Shown: positions 22,101-32,962, counted from the first letter of the stretch. The stretch is 64,000 nucleotides of DNA from Microglena sp. YARC (GCA_022414725.1 CM039463.1:78721435-78785434), one strand, 5' to 3'. Numbers and translations: made by a program. The notes: generated by a model from the letters alone, not told the origin.

Positions 22101-25100
22101 TATACCGATGTACCCCATTGACCCATGTACCCCATATACCGATGTACCCCATATACCCATGTACCCCATATACCGATGTACCCCATTGACCCATGTACCC
22201 CATATACCCATGTACCCCATTGACCCATGTACCCTATGTACCCATGTACCCTATGCACCCATGTACCCCATATACCGATGTACCCCATTGACCCATGTAT
22301 CCCATATACCGATGTACCCCATTGACCCATGTACCCTATGTACCCATGTACCCTATGTACCCATGTACCCATGTACCCTATGCACCCATGTACCCCACAT
22401 ACCGATGTACTCCATTGACCCATGTACCCCATATACCGATGTACCCCATTGACCCATGTACCCTATTTACCCATGTACCCTATGTACCCATGTACCCCAT
22501 GTACCCTATGCACCCATGTACCCCATATACCGATGTACCCCATTGAACCATGTACCCTATGCACCCATGTACCCCATTTACCGATGTACCCCATTGACCC
22601 ATGTACCCTATGCACCCATGTGCCCCATATACCGATGTACCCCATGTACCCATGTACCCTATGCACCCATGTACCCCATATACCGATGTACCCCATATAC
22701 CGATGTACCCCATTGACCCATGTACCCCATTGACCCATGTACCCTATGCACCCATGTACCCCATATACCGATGTACCCCATTGACCCATGTACCCTATGC
22801 ACCCATGTACCCCATATACCGATGTACCCCATTGACCCATGTACCCTATGCACCCATGTACCCCATATACCGATGTACCCCATTGACCCATGTACCCTAT
22901 GCACCCATGTACCCCATATACCGATGTACTCCATTGACCCATGTACCCTATGCACCCATGTACCCCATATACCGATGTACCCCATATACCGATGTACCCC
23001 ATGTACCCATGTACCCTATGCACCCATGTACCCCATATACCGATGTACCCCATTGACCCATGTACCCTATGTACCCATGTACCCTATGCACCCATGTATG
23101 CCATATACCGATGTACCCCATTGACCCATGCAGCCATGTAGCCATGTCATGCTGTATCCTTGTACCTTATGTACCCATGTACTCATGTAGCAAAGCCATG
23201 TTATGAAACCATGTTATCAAAGTGAACCTACGCAACCCTACACATCAGGGTACTCCAAATGGCCAAATTGGCCAGCGCTTTAGCGCACTTGAAAAAAAAA
23301 AAACGCGCTTTGTAGTGCAAAAAGCACAAAACTTGCTTGCAGCGCCCACAAGGGGTTGCAAAAAACTGCGCTTGAAGCGCAGAGGGGGTCAAAAAGTCAG
23401 CGCGCAAAAGCGCGCGCTTTGAATTACCCTGCTACACATATCACATAATCACCTGATACCTGTCCTGCCCTAATTACACAGTTGCAAAAATCCTAGACCA
23501 AGCGGACAGATGTGCCAATCGGTGGGACATCACCTGGACTGACTTTCACACCCCAGCCGTAGTAGCCGATGCCATGGTAGCTCTCAGTGGCCGCTCAGAA
23601 GTTTTAGCAGTGCCCTTTGGGGGGTTTGCACAAGCTGAAAGGTGTCGGTGAGTACACACTCACACTCATGCGGACACGCACGCACAGACATGCACATACA
23701 CACACATAACACACACACAAAGCACACAAACACACATAAAACACGAACACTTGTGCACACAGATCCACCTGCACAAACGCACATGCACTCACACACACAT
23801 AAAACACACATACACATGCACACACACAAACAGGCACATGCACACATGCACAAACATGCACACACACACTAACACGCATGCACACGCGTACACACACACA
23901 CACGCACATACACACACATGCACACACACACACAATAACATACACACTCACGCGCACACACACACTCTCACACACACAAACATACACTTTCAGAATATGA
24001 AGCGGGTATGCAAGGACCTTCAGACATGCTGGTCAAAGGTATACACATATGCACACACACACGCACACACACACACACACGCACACACACACACACACAC
24101 ACGCACACACAGAATATAAAACATGCATGCAACGACCATCAGACATGCTGGTCAAAGGTATGCCAACACAGACATAATACATTCCCTCCCTGTTTCCCTC
24201 TTACTTGCACATCTGGTTTTTTTCTCTTTGCCTCCTTGCCACCCAATCTACACCACCACCCAATCCACACCACCACCCAATCCACACCACCACCCAATCC
24301 ACACCACCCAATCCACACCACCACCACCACCCACCACCACTCAATCCCTACCAGCATTGGGGCGCGAAGAGATGATAGGTATGATGAAAGAAGACCCTAT
24401 GCACACACATATACACACACATGCACACACACAAACACACATATGCACACATGCACAAACACACACACATACACACACACATACACACACAAACTAGCAT
24501 GCCTGAACACACATACAAACACGCATGCACTCACTCACACACATGATGGGTACTCACTCACATACACATGCTGGGTAGGATGAAAGAGGACCCTATGCAC
24601 ACACATATACACACACATGCACACACAAACATACATGCACACATGCACAAACACACACACACATGCACACACACATACACACACACTAACACGCCTGAAC
24701 ACGCATGCACTCACGCACACACATGCTGGGTACTCACTCACATACACATGCTGGGTAGGATGAAAGAGGACCATATGCACACATATATACACACACATGC
24801 ACACACAAACATACATGCACACATGCACAAACACACACACACATGCACACACACATACACACACACACTAACACGCCTGAACACACATACACACACACAC
24901 ATGCTGGGTACTCACTCACACACACATGCTGGGTAGGATGAAAGAGGACCCTATGCACACACATATACACACACATGCACACACAAACATACATGCTCAC
25001 ATGCACAAACACACACACATGCACATGCACACACACATGCACATACACACTAACACGCCTGAACACACATACAAACACACACACACACACATGCTGGGTA

Positions 25101-28100
25101 CTCACTCACATACACATGCTGGGTAGGATGAAAGAGGACCCTATGCACACACATATACACACACATGCACACACAAACATACATGCACACATGCACAAAC
25201 ACACACACATGCACACACACATACACACACGCACTAACATGCCTGAACACACATACAAAACACACACACACACATGCTGGGTACTCACTCACATACACAT
25301 GCTGGGTAGGATGAAAGAGGACCCTATGCACACACATATACACACACATGCACACACAAACATACATGCACATATGCACAAATACACACACACACATGCA
25401 CACACACATACACACACACACTAACACGCCTGAACACACATACGAATACACACACACACACACGCACATGATGGGTACTCACTCACATACACATGATGGG
25501 TATGATATAAGAGGACCCCACCTCTGTCATCTCCTCTTCCTACACACACATGCACACACACAAACACACGCATGCACACGCATATACACACACATACACA
25601 CACACAAACACACACATGCACACACACAAACACACGCATGCACACACATATACACACACGTACACACACACAAACATACACATGCACACACACAAACACA
25701 CGCATGCACACACATATACACACACATACACACACACAAACACACACATGCACACACACAAACACACGCATGCACACACATATACACACACATACACACA
25801 CACACACAAACACACACATGCACACACACAAACACACGCATGCACACACATATACACACATACACACACACACAAACACACACATGCACACATGCACAAA
25901 CACACACATGAACACACACACACACATACACACGCACACACACGCACATGCTGGGTACTCACGCACACATACACATAATGGGACCCCACCTCTGTCATCT
26001 CCTCTTCCTACTCCTCAATCATCTAACCACTACCGCTTTTTATTTTTGCCCCCTTGCCACCCAATCCCTACCAGTATTGCATTGGGGCGTGAAAAGATAG
26101 AGGGTGTGATCAAAGAGAACCCCGCCTCTATCATGGTGGCTGCATTACTCCTTTCCCATCTGACTTTTTCCATCCCCGTCCTCTAGCCACCCAATCCCTA
26201 CCATCATTACATTGGGACAGCTTGCCCTCCTTCCCCTCCCTACACCCCTCCTACTCCTTTCACACCTGACCTTTTCCATCCCCATCCTCTAGCCACCCAC
26301 TGCCTGCCATCATTACATTGGGACAGCTTGCCCTCCTTCCCCTCCCTACACCCCTCCTACTCCTTTCACACCTGACCTTTTCCATCCCCATCCTCTAGCC
26401 ACCCACTGCCTACCATCATAAAATTGGGACAGCTTGCCCTCCTTCCCCTCCCTACACCCCTCCTACTCCTTTCACACCTGACCTTTTCCATCCCCATCCT
26501 CTAGCCACCCACTGCCTACCATCATAACATTGGGACAGCTTGCCCTCCTTCCCCTCCCTACACCCCTCCTACTCCTTTCACACCTGACCTTTTCCATCCC
26601 CATCCTCTAGCCACCCACTGCCTGCCATCATTACATTGGGACAGCTTGCCCTCCTTCCCCTCCCTACACCCCTCCTACTCCTTTCACACCTGACCTTTTC
26701 CATCCCCATCCTCTAGCCACCCACTGCCTACCATCATAACATTGGGTCACCTTGTCCTCCTTCTCCTCGTTAGTAAATAAATATATAGTGCGCATTATTA
26801 CGAGATGTGAGGTTGAGGGGGCCAGTCCATTTGCTTGCACTGGGGCCAACCACCAATAGGGGTAGGGGGTGGGGGTTGGGGTGCAAGTAAACGGGCTGGC
26901 CATCCCTCCAACTTCTTTCCCTTCTGACTTTTTTCATCACCCTTCTCCCTACCAGCATTGCGTTGCCCTACCACCGCCACCACCACCACCCAATCCACAC
27001 CACTCACCACAACCCACCACCCAATCCACCCCACCCACCACCCTACCAGCATTGCGTTGGGGCGCGAAGAGATGATGGGCGTGATGAAAGAGAACCCCAC
27101 CTCAGCCATGGTGGCTGCTGAGCAAGAGGGGGGCGACGGGGTTGAAATCGCGGCTATTGAGGTTAAAGGCAACTTCATATTCGACCCTGCAAAGCATCCG
27201 GATTTCTTGGGGGCGATTCTTGGCACAGGCAAGTTGCAATGAATGACTATGGGGGAACTGGGGTGCAGGTAGGGGGCGTAATTGTGGTGTCTATAGGGGG
27301 CGGTGGGTTGAAATCGCTGCTATTGCTATTGAGGTCAAGGGCATCTTTATGTTCGACCCTGCAAAGCATACGGATTTCTTGGGGGCGAGTCTTGGCACAG
27401 GCAAGTTGCAATGAATGACTATGGGGGAACTGGGGTGCAGGAAGGGGGCGTAGTTGTGGTGTCTATAGGGGGCGGTGGGTTGAAATCACTGCTATTGCTA
27501 TTGAGGTCAAGGGCAACTTTATGTTCGACCCTGCAAAGCATCCGGATTTCTTGGGGGCGAGTCTTGGCACAGGCAAGTTGCAATGAATGACTATGGGGGA
27601 ACTGGGGTGCAGGAAGGGGGCGTAGTTGTGGTGTCTATAGCAGGCGCTGGGTTGAAATCGCTGCTATTGAGGTCAATGGCAACTTCATGTTATACCTTGC
27701 AAAGCATCCGGATTTCTTTGGGGCGATTCCTGGTACAGGCAACTTGCAATGAGTGGCTATGGGGGAACTGGGGTGCGGGTAGGGGGCCTGGTTGTGGTGT
27801 CTATAGGGGATGGTGGGGTGAAATCAATGCTTCTGCTATTGAGGTCAAGGGCAACTTTATGTTTTACCCTGCAAAGCATACGGATTTCTTGGCACAGGCA
27901 AGTTGCAATGAGTGGCTATGGGGGAACTGGGATTCAGGGAGGGGGCCTGGTTGTGGTGTCTATAGGGGACGGTGGGGTTGAAATCGCTGCTATTGCTATT
28001 GAGGTCAATGGCAACTTCATGTTCAACCCCGTGAAGCATCCCGATTTCTTGGGGGCGATAATTGGCACAGGCTAGTTCCAATGAGTGGATATGGGGGAAC

Positions 28101-31100
28101 TGGGGTGCGGGTAGGGGGCGTAGTTGTGGTGTCTATAGGGGATGGTAGGGTTGAAATCGTGGCTATTGAGGTCAATGGCAACTTCATGTTCGAGCCCGTG
28201 AAGCATCCCGATTTCTTGGGGGCGATAATTGGCACAGGCAAGTTGCAATGAATGGCTATGGGGGAACTGGGGTGTGGGAAGGGGGCGTAGTTGTGGTGTC
28301 TATACGGGATGGTAGGGTTGAAATCTCTACTATTGAGGTCAAAGGCAACTTCATGTTCTACCCTGCAAAGCATCCAGATATCTTGGGGGCGATTCTTGTC
28401 ACTGGTGAGTTAGAATTTGTGGCTATGGGGGTACTAATCAGTTGGTGGTTGGCCCCAGTGAAAGCAAACAGGCTGCCCCCCCTCAACCTCATGCCTCGTA
28501 ATAAGGGATACTATTTATTTATTTACCTACCGGGGGTGCTGGGAATCAGGGTACTACAAAGCACGCGCGGCAGCGCAATTTCGCACACGCCGTCTGAGCC
28601 CCACTGCGCTTTTTGCGCAGTTCTTTCAACTCCCTGTGGGCGCAGCGCGCAGTTTATGCGCAGGGGCGCAGTTTCTTTGTGATTCCACTCCCACCCCCAT
28701 CACCCCTCACCCACACCTAGGCGTTGTGCGAGGAAAGGTGGGAGATATCATTTTGCAGGGAGAAACAGGGTTGCAGTTTTTTGCGATGCCACTCTCACCC
28801 CTCTCACCCCTCTCACCCACTCTCACCCCTCACCCACTATCACCCCCCACGGTTTCTTTGCGATGCCACTCTAGCAGGACATTTCGAGACCTGTCTGACT
28901 CAGATGAATAGAATGGTGGACTCTCACCCCCCCCTCACCCCTCACCCACTCTCAGGCGTTGTGTGAGGAAAGGTGGGCGATATCATGTTGCAGGGAGAAA
29001 CAGGGGCGCAGTTTCTTTCCGATGCCCCTCTCACCCCTCTCACCCACTCTCACCCCTCACCCTCTCTCACCTCACCCCACCCCACCCCACCCCACATACA
29101 CAAGCACATAAACTGAACCCTGTCACTCCTGCGCATCTACCACTCCCAGGCGTTGTGCGAGGGAAGGTGGGCGATATCATGTTGCAGGGAGAAACAGGGG
29201 CGCCGTTTCTTTGCGATGCCCCTCTCACCCCTCTCACCCACTCTCACCCCTCACCCTCTCTCACCTCACCCCACCCCACCCCACCCCACCCCACGTACAC
29301 AAGCACATAAACTGAACCCTGTCACTCCTGCTCACCTACCACTCCCAGGCGTTGTGCGAGGAAAGGTGGGCGATATCATGTTGCAGGGAGAAACAGGGGC
29401 GCAGTTTTTGTGCGATGCAACTCTAGCGGAACATTTCGAGACATGTCTGACTCAGGTGAAATAAATGAATATTACGCATTTTTAGTTATTAGGGGGCCTG
29501 TATGACTCAGGTGAATAAAATAAATCAGCAAATGGTGCGCGCCTAATTAGTGATTAAGACGCTGTAGGGCTCAGGTGAATAAAATAAATAAATAAATGGC
29601 ATGTTTTGTTAGTTATTAAGAGACCTGTCTGACTCATGTGAATAAAATGAATACATAAATCAATGGTTTTGTTTTTAGTTATTAAGAGTCCTATCTGACT
29701 CATGTTCGTCAAATGAACACATAAATATATGGTAAATATTTATTAGTTATTAAGAGACCTGCCTGACTCAGGTGAATAATATTAATTAATGAATGAATGA
29801 AACGCCTAATTAGTGCTTAAGAGACCTGTATGACTCAGGTGAATAAAATTAATGAATACATTTTACGCATATTTTTGTTATTAAGAGACCTGTCGGACTC
29901 AGCTGAATAAAATAAATAAATAAATGGTACGCCTAATTAGTGTTTAAGAGACTTGTATGACTCACGCGAATAAAATGAATACATACATAAATGGCATGTT
30001 CTATTAGATTTGAAGAGACCTGCCTGACTCAGGTGAATAATATTAATTAATTAATTAATGGTGCGCCTTTTTAGTTATTAAGATACCTGTCTGACGCATG
30101 TGAATAAAATTACTACATAAATAAATGGTGTGTTGTATTGGTTATTAAGAGACCTCCCTGAATCATGTGAGTAAAATGAATACATACAAATGTATTTGTT
30201 ATTAGCTATTATTTTATTAAGAGACCTGTCTAACACAAGTGAATAAAGACATGTTTTTTTTAGATATTAAGAGACCTGTCTGACTCATGTGAGTAAAATG
30301 AATACATAAAACATTGTACGTTTAATAAGTTATTAAGAGACCTGTCTGACTCATGTGAGTAAAATGAATACATAAAACATTGTACGTTTAATAAGTTATT
30401 TAGAGACCTGTCTGACTCATGTGAGTAAAATGAATACATAATACATTGTACGTTTAATAAGTTATTAAGAGACCTGTCTGACTCATGTGAGTAAAATGAA
30501 TACATAAAACATTGTACGTTTAATAAGTTATTTAGAGACCTGTCTGACTCAGGTGAGTAAAATGAATACATAAAACATTGTACGTTTAATAAGTTATTTA
30601 GAGACCTGTCTGACTCATGTGAGTAAAATAAATAAATAAATAAATAATACGTCTTGCACTGGGGCCAGCCTCCAAATTAAATCCAGCAAAAACCAGCAGG
30701 GCTGACTTCATGCTTGTCTGACCTTCAACACCACCACCACGACCTCGAACCACCACCATCACCACCACCACCCACCACCATCGTCACCACCACCATTATC
30801 ACTACCACCACTATGGCCGCCCACCACCACCACGACCGCCACCACCACCACCACCCACCATCACCATCACCACCACCACCACCACTACCATCATCCACCA
30901 CCACCACGACTGCCACCACCACCACCACCCACCACCACCACCACCCACACATACACACACACACGCACACACACACTCCACCACCACCACGACCACGACC
31001 GCCACCCACCACCACCCACCACCACCACGACCGCCACCACCACCGCACACCCGCACACCCACACACCCGCACACCACAACCCACCACCACCACGACCGCC

Positions 31101-32242
31101 ACCACCACCACGACCGCCGCTGCTACCATCGCCACGACTGCCGCCACCACCACCACCACCACCATCCACCACCACCATGACTGCCACCACCACAACTACA
31201 CACCATGACCGCCACCCACCACCACACACCACCACCATGACCGCCACCCCCCCTTGCCACCACCACCACCACCACCACCACCACCGCCCACCACGATCAC
31301 CACCACCACCACCCACCACCATCACCACCACCACCACAACCGCCACCACCACCACTACCCCACGCCACCACCACCACCACCGCCCACCACCATCACCACC
31401 ACCACCATCACCACCACCATCACCACCACCACCACAACCGCCACCACCACCACCACAACCGCCACCACCACCACCACGACCGCCACCACCACCACCCACC
31501 ACCATCACCACCACCACCACAACCGCCACCACCACCACCACAACCGCCACCGCCACCACCACGACCGCCACCACCACCGCCACGACCGCCACCGCCACCA
31601 CCACCACCGCTCACCACCACCACCACCGCCCACCACAGCCCACCACCTCGACTGCCACCTCCAGGTTTTGCAAGTTCCACTCTCTGCTCTGCATGGAAAA
31701 ACATATTGCAGGCTGAGTGTCCATGCAATCAATCCAAACTAACCTTCCAGGGCTGACTTCATGCCTGTTTGAATTTCATCACCACCACAACCACCACCAC
31801 CAACTGCCACCACCAACTGCCTGTCTGATCTTTAACTTATGGTTCAAGCCTGTCTGATCTTCAACTGCCAGGTACGTTCTGTGACTGTCAAGGTAGAGCG
31901 AGTACCACTCTCAGCTCTGAAAGTGAGTGAACCCAAGGTTGTAGAGGTCTCCAGCGTTGAAGCTTCCATGCGTCTAGATGCTCTGGCTAGTGCTGGTGAG
32001 TGTGTGGGTTTGTGTGTGTGTGTGTGTGGGGGGGGGGGGGTTGTGTGTGCGTGGGTTTGTGTGTGTGGGGGGTTGTGTGTGTGGGTTTGTGTGTGTGGGG
32101 GGTTTGTGTGTGTGTGTGTGAGAGAGGGTGCATGAAGGGGTGGGTGACGGTGCATGGAGGGTGGGAGTGGGGCAGAGTCAGTGGTGGCTGCCTTTCAGTG
32201 CACAAGGGGTATGGTGGTGAGGGTGTGGGTGTATGTGGGTGG

Positions 32243-32278
<36 letters not shown>

Positions 32279-32962
32279 GGTGGGAGTGTGTGTATGTGTG
32301 TGTGTGTGTGTGGGGGGGGGGGCGTGAGGGGGGGGGAATGAGTGTGTGGTGGTGGTGAAGGTGAGGGTGTGGGTGTATGTGGGTGGGTGGGGAGGGAGGG
32401 GGACGGGGGGGGGGGGGGGGGGGGGGGGTCGTGGGTGGTGTTGGTAGTGAGTGTGTGTATGTGTGTGTGGGGGGGGGGTGGGGGGGAGGGGGGGAGGAAA
32501 GAGCTCGCACTGGGGCCAACCACGAAGACTGCAGCGTCACACATTGTACTCATCTCCTTTCTGTTTCTGGCAGGTTCCAAATTTCAAGGTCCAAGATGAG
32601 CTAAGGCGGAGATGTGCCTTTTAAACAAAAGGCCAACCCAATGCCTACCAACCCACGCTACAGGCTTCCACCACACCACCCCGTCACACCACCCAGACCC
32701 CCACCACACCACCCAGACACACCGCCACATTGTACTCATCTGCTTTCTGATTGTGGCAGGCTTCAAAATTTCGAGGTCCAAGATGAGCGATCTTGTTAAA
32801 GGCGGAGATGTGCGAGTCAATTGGCGAAGCGTGTCAAAGCCCAGCATAGAGCTGCAACAGGGTGACCTCGTTTCTTGTTCCGGTAAAGGCAGGTTACAAA
32901 TAGTGTCAGTTTCGAAAACGAAGAAGGATCGATATGCAGTGACATACAAGCGCTTCACCTAA
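15989..32962 (+). CDS. Photosystem II S4-domain / YlmH-family RNA-binding protein, chloroplast
   Basis: Six exons, joined 15989-16166, 23482-23647, 27050-27228, 29349-29455, 31872-31995 and 32760-32962, give 318 residues. Every junction keeps phase (1, 2, 1, 0, 1). Residues 1 to about 42 are Ser/Arg-rich and look like a plastid transit peptide. The core carries family hallmarks: WTDFHTPAVVADA, GGFAQAERCRIALG, HPDFLGAILGTG, VRGKVGDIMLQGETGAQF. The C-terminus is an S4 RNA-binding fold (EASMRLDALASAGFKISRSK, GDVRVNWRSVSKP, GDLVSCSGKGRL). Length suits the plant and cyanobacterial family. Bacterial YlmH is linked to ribosomes and quality control, and the plant protein to plastids; the exact role here is inferred. 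Donors 1, 2, 4 and 5 are GT; exon 3 uses AG/GCAAGT. Coding is about 0.96 kb in 17 kb, and the introns are built of tandem repeats, many copied from the exons' own edges. Confidence 0.9.
16290..16870. repeat. Degenerate CATGTAGCC repeats at the edge of the intron 1 array
   Basis: Loose repeats of CATGTAGCTATGTAGCC, CCTATATACCCATGAAGC and GTAGCATGTTTATGCCCC. They look like precursors of the 17-bp monomers to the right, with lower order. Confidence 0.85.
16870..23130. repeat. 6.3 kb array of 17-bp monomers in S4 gene intron 1
   Basis: Four monomer types, all 17 bp: A = CATGTACCCTATGTACC, B = CATGTACCCTATGCACC, C = CATGTACCCCATATACC, D = GATGTACCCCATTGACC. They run mostly as ABCD (68 bp), BCD (51 bp) or CD (34 bp) blocks, with occasional single-base variants: about 370 monomers. 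Because 51 is divisible by 3 and the monomers lack stops, many long open frames appear on both strands; these are artefacts. Confidence 0.97.
23246..23431 (+). mobile_element. hAT-like MITE, family 1, copy 4 (186 bp)
   Basis: Termini CAGGGTACTCCAAA and TTTGAATTACCCTG, with a perfect 8-bp target duplication CTACACAT at 23238-23245 and 23432-23439. It sits in S4 gene intron 1, between the 17-bp array and exon 2. Confidence 0.93.
23482..23647 (+). CDS. S4 gene exon 2
   Basis: Acceptor AATTACACAG, donor TGTCG/GTGAGT. Encodes AKILDQADRCANRWDITW through FGGFAQAERC, the most diagnostic YlmH-like segment. Confidence 0.9.
24005..24180 (+). repeat. Ectopic copies of the 12.7-14.1 kb minisatellite core, opposite strand
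   Basis: Two units with GACATGCTGGTCAAAGGTAT followed by (CA)n. The same core forms the array at 12710-14110 on the other strand. Confidence 0.85.
24355..24405 (+). pseudogene. Decayed copy of S4 exon 3 start
   Basis: After CCCTACCAG comes CATTGGGGCGCGAAGAGATG and a variant of the next codons, with an internal loss. It is not needed for the gene model. Confidence 0.75.
26075..26150 (+). pseudogene. Copy of S4 exon 3 start lacking a donor
   Basis: Acceptor CCCTACCAG, then an open frame reading IALGREKIEGVIKENPAS, close to the real exon at 27050, but it runs into CT-rich repeat without a donor. It could act as a decoy acceptor. Confidence 0.8.
26207..26750 (+). repeat. 106-bp tandem repeat, about 5 copies, derived from the exon 3 acceptor zone
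   Basis: The ATTGGGACAG anchor is at 26211, 26317, 26423, 26529, 26635 and (variant) 26741, exactly 106 bp apart. Each unit keeps a CCTACCATCAT(T/A)A(C/A)ATTGG segment that looks like the exon 3 acceptor and first codons with AG lost, plus CT-rich filler. Confidence 0.92.
26763..26862 (+). repeat. Dispersed repeat family 4 (TTGCACTGGGGCCAACCACC end)
   Basis: Shares GTGAGGTTGAGGGGGC and GCACTGGGGCCAACCACC with copies at 28447-28525 (minus), 52740-52812 (minus) and 59378-59460 (plus), and short ends at 30652-30672 and 32505-32525. The other end is an A/T-rich AAATAAATA tract, suggesting a poly(A)-like tail and a short retroposon. Confidence 0.7.
27050..27228 (+). CDS. S4 gene exon 3 (non-canonical GC donor)
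   Basis: Acceptor CCCTACCAG; completes Arg, then IALGREEMMGVMKENP through HPDFLGAILGT. The donor is ACAG/GCAAGT, a textbook GC-AG donor. Seven further copies of its 3' half follow to 28404, so which copy is spliced cannot be settled from sequence alone. Confidence 0.82.
27229..28412 (+). repeat. Seven extra copies of the 3' half of S4 exon 3 with its donor
   Basis: Units of 159-173 bp. Copies of the GTTGAAATC to CTTGGCACAG coding stretch end near 27400, 27571, 27741, 27896, 28072, 28243 and 28404. The donor is AG/GCAAGT in most, GCAACT or GCTAGT in two, and CTG/GTGAGT in the last. Coding text is well kept (FNPVKHPDFLGAI, FYPAKHPDILGAI), although some joints contain stops. Confidence 0.92.
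28547..28680 (-). mobile_element. hAT-like MITE, family 1, truncated relative
   Basis: Starts CAGGGTACTACAAAGC and keeps the GCGC-rich palindromic text with CCCTGTGGGCGCAGC, but no TACCCTG end is seen. It lies in S4 gene intron 3. Confidence 0.65.
28721..29230 (+). repeat. Three truncated copies of S4 exon 4
   Basis: Acceptor plus GCGTTGTGCGAGGAAAGGTG at 28721, 28958 and 29152. Each runs through GGAGAAACAGGG and then breaks into (CTCACCC)n near GCGATGCC. A separate piece of the exon's 3' end lies at about 28853-28907. The (CACCC)n filler itself has expanded. Confidence 0.92.
29349..29455 (+). CDS. S4 gene exon 4 (only complete copy of four)
   Basis: Acceptor CTCCCAG; encodes GVVRGKVGDIMLQGETG to HFETCLTQ; donor CTCAG/GTGAAA. 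Three truncated copies lie upstream, and its donor edge is amplified downstream. Confidence 0.85.
29440..30640 (+). repeat. About 18 copies of the S4 exon 4 / intron 4 donor junction
   Basis: Starting from the real joint (GTCTGACTCAG/GTGAAATAAATGAA), units of about 60-70 bp repeat GAGACCTGTCTGACTCAGGT and GAATAAAATGAATA. The left units are diverged, and the right ones (30270-30620) are nearly identical at 65-66 bp. One late copy (30540-30560) reads CTCAG/GTGAGT, a better donor than the genuine one. Confidence 0.95.
30715..31840. repeat. About 1 kb (CCA)n / (CCACCG)n microsatellite
   Basis: Nearly pure CCA and CCACGACCG units. GGGCTGACTTCATGC(T/C)TGT occurs on both sides (30701 and 31750), showing that the acceptor-side DNA of intron 4 was also duplicated. 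Frames rich in His/Thr or Val/Trp are artefacts. Confidence 0.95.
31872..31995 (+). CDS. S4 gene exon 5
   Basis: Acceptor AACTGCCAG and donor GCTG/GTGAGT. Encodes VRSVTVKVERVPLSALKV to ASMRLDALASA, the first part of the S4 fold. Confidence 0.9.
31996..32510. repeat. GT/G-rich repeats in S4 gene intron 5
   Basis: (GT)n and long G runs (about 32248-32278 and 32405-32428) with GGTGAGGGTGTGGGTGTATG repeated at about 32215 and 32357. Ends with a short fragment of family 4. Confidence 0.85.
32540..32620 (+). pseudogene. Broken duplicate of S4 exon 6 start
   Basis: A copy of CACATTGTACTCATCT through TGGCAG and AAATTTCAAGGTCCAAGATG, followed by a deletion that removes part of the coding text; in the phase of exon 5 it reaches a stop at once. 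The genuine copy is at 32760. Confidence 0.88.
32760..32962 (+). CDS. S4 gene exon 6 (terminal)
   Basis: Acceptor TTGTGGCAG; encodes FKISRSKMSDLV to DRYAVTYKRFT and TAA at 32960-32962. A broken duplicate of its start lies at 32540-32620. Confidence 0.92.

Larger units (their letters stand above)
23650..26000 (+). repeat. (CA)n-rich arrays filling S4 gene intron 2
   Basis: From 23650 to 24000 it is plain CA-rich sequence. From 24540 to 25500 there are units of about 185 bp containing ATGCTGGGTAGGATGAAAGA and GGACCCTATG; this phrase resembles the exon 3 text GTGATGAAAGAGAACCCC. From 25500 to 25960 there are units of about 64 bp of (CA)n with CACGCATGCACACACATA. Open frames rich in His/Thr or Cys/Val here are artefacts. 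Confidence 0.9.

Noticed and set aside
16870..23130. Dozens of long open frames on both strands reading like MYPIDPCTLCTHVPH or GYIGIWGTWVHRVHG
   Set aside because: They arise because the 17-bp monomers lack stops and 51 is a multiple of 3; all frames are open for the same reason. No codon bias or splice logic.
23650..25980. Long His/Thr and Cys/Val open frames
   Set aside because: Simple (CA)n/(GT)n translation products, present in all frames.
30715..31660. Open frames of His/Pro/Thr or Trp/Val
   Set aside because: Products of the (CCA)n microsatellite inside an intron.
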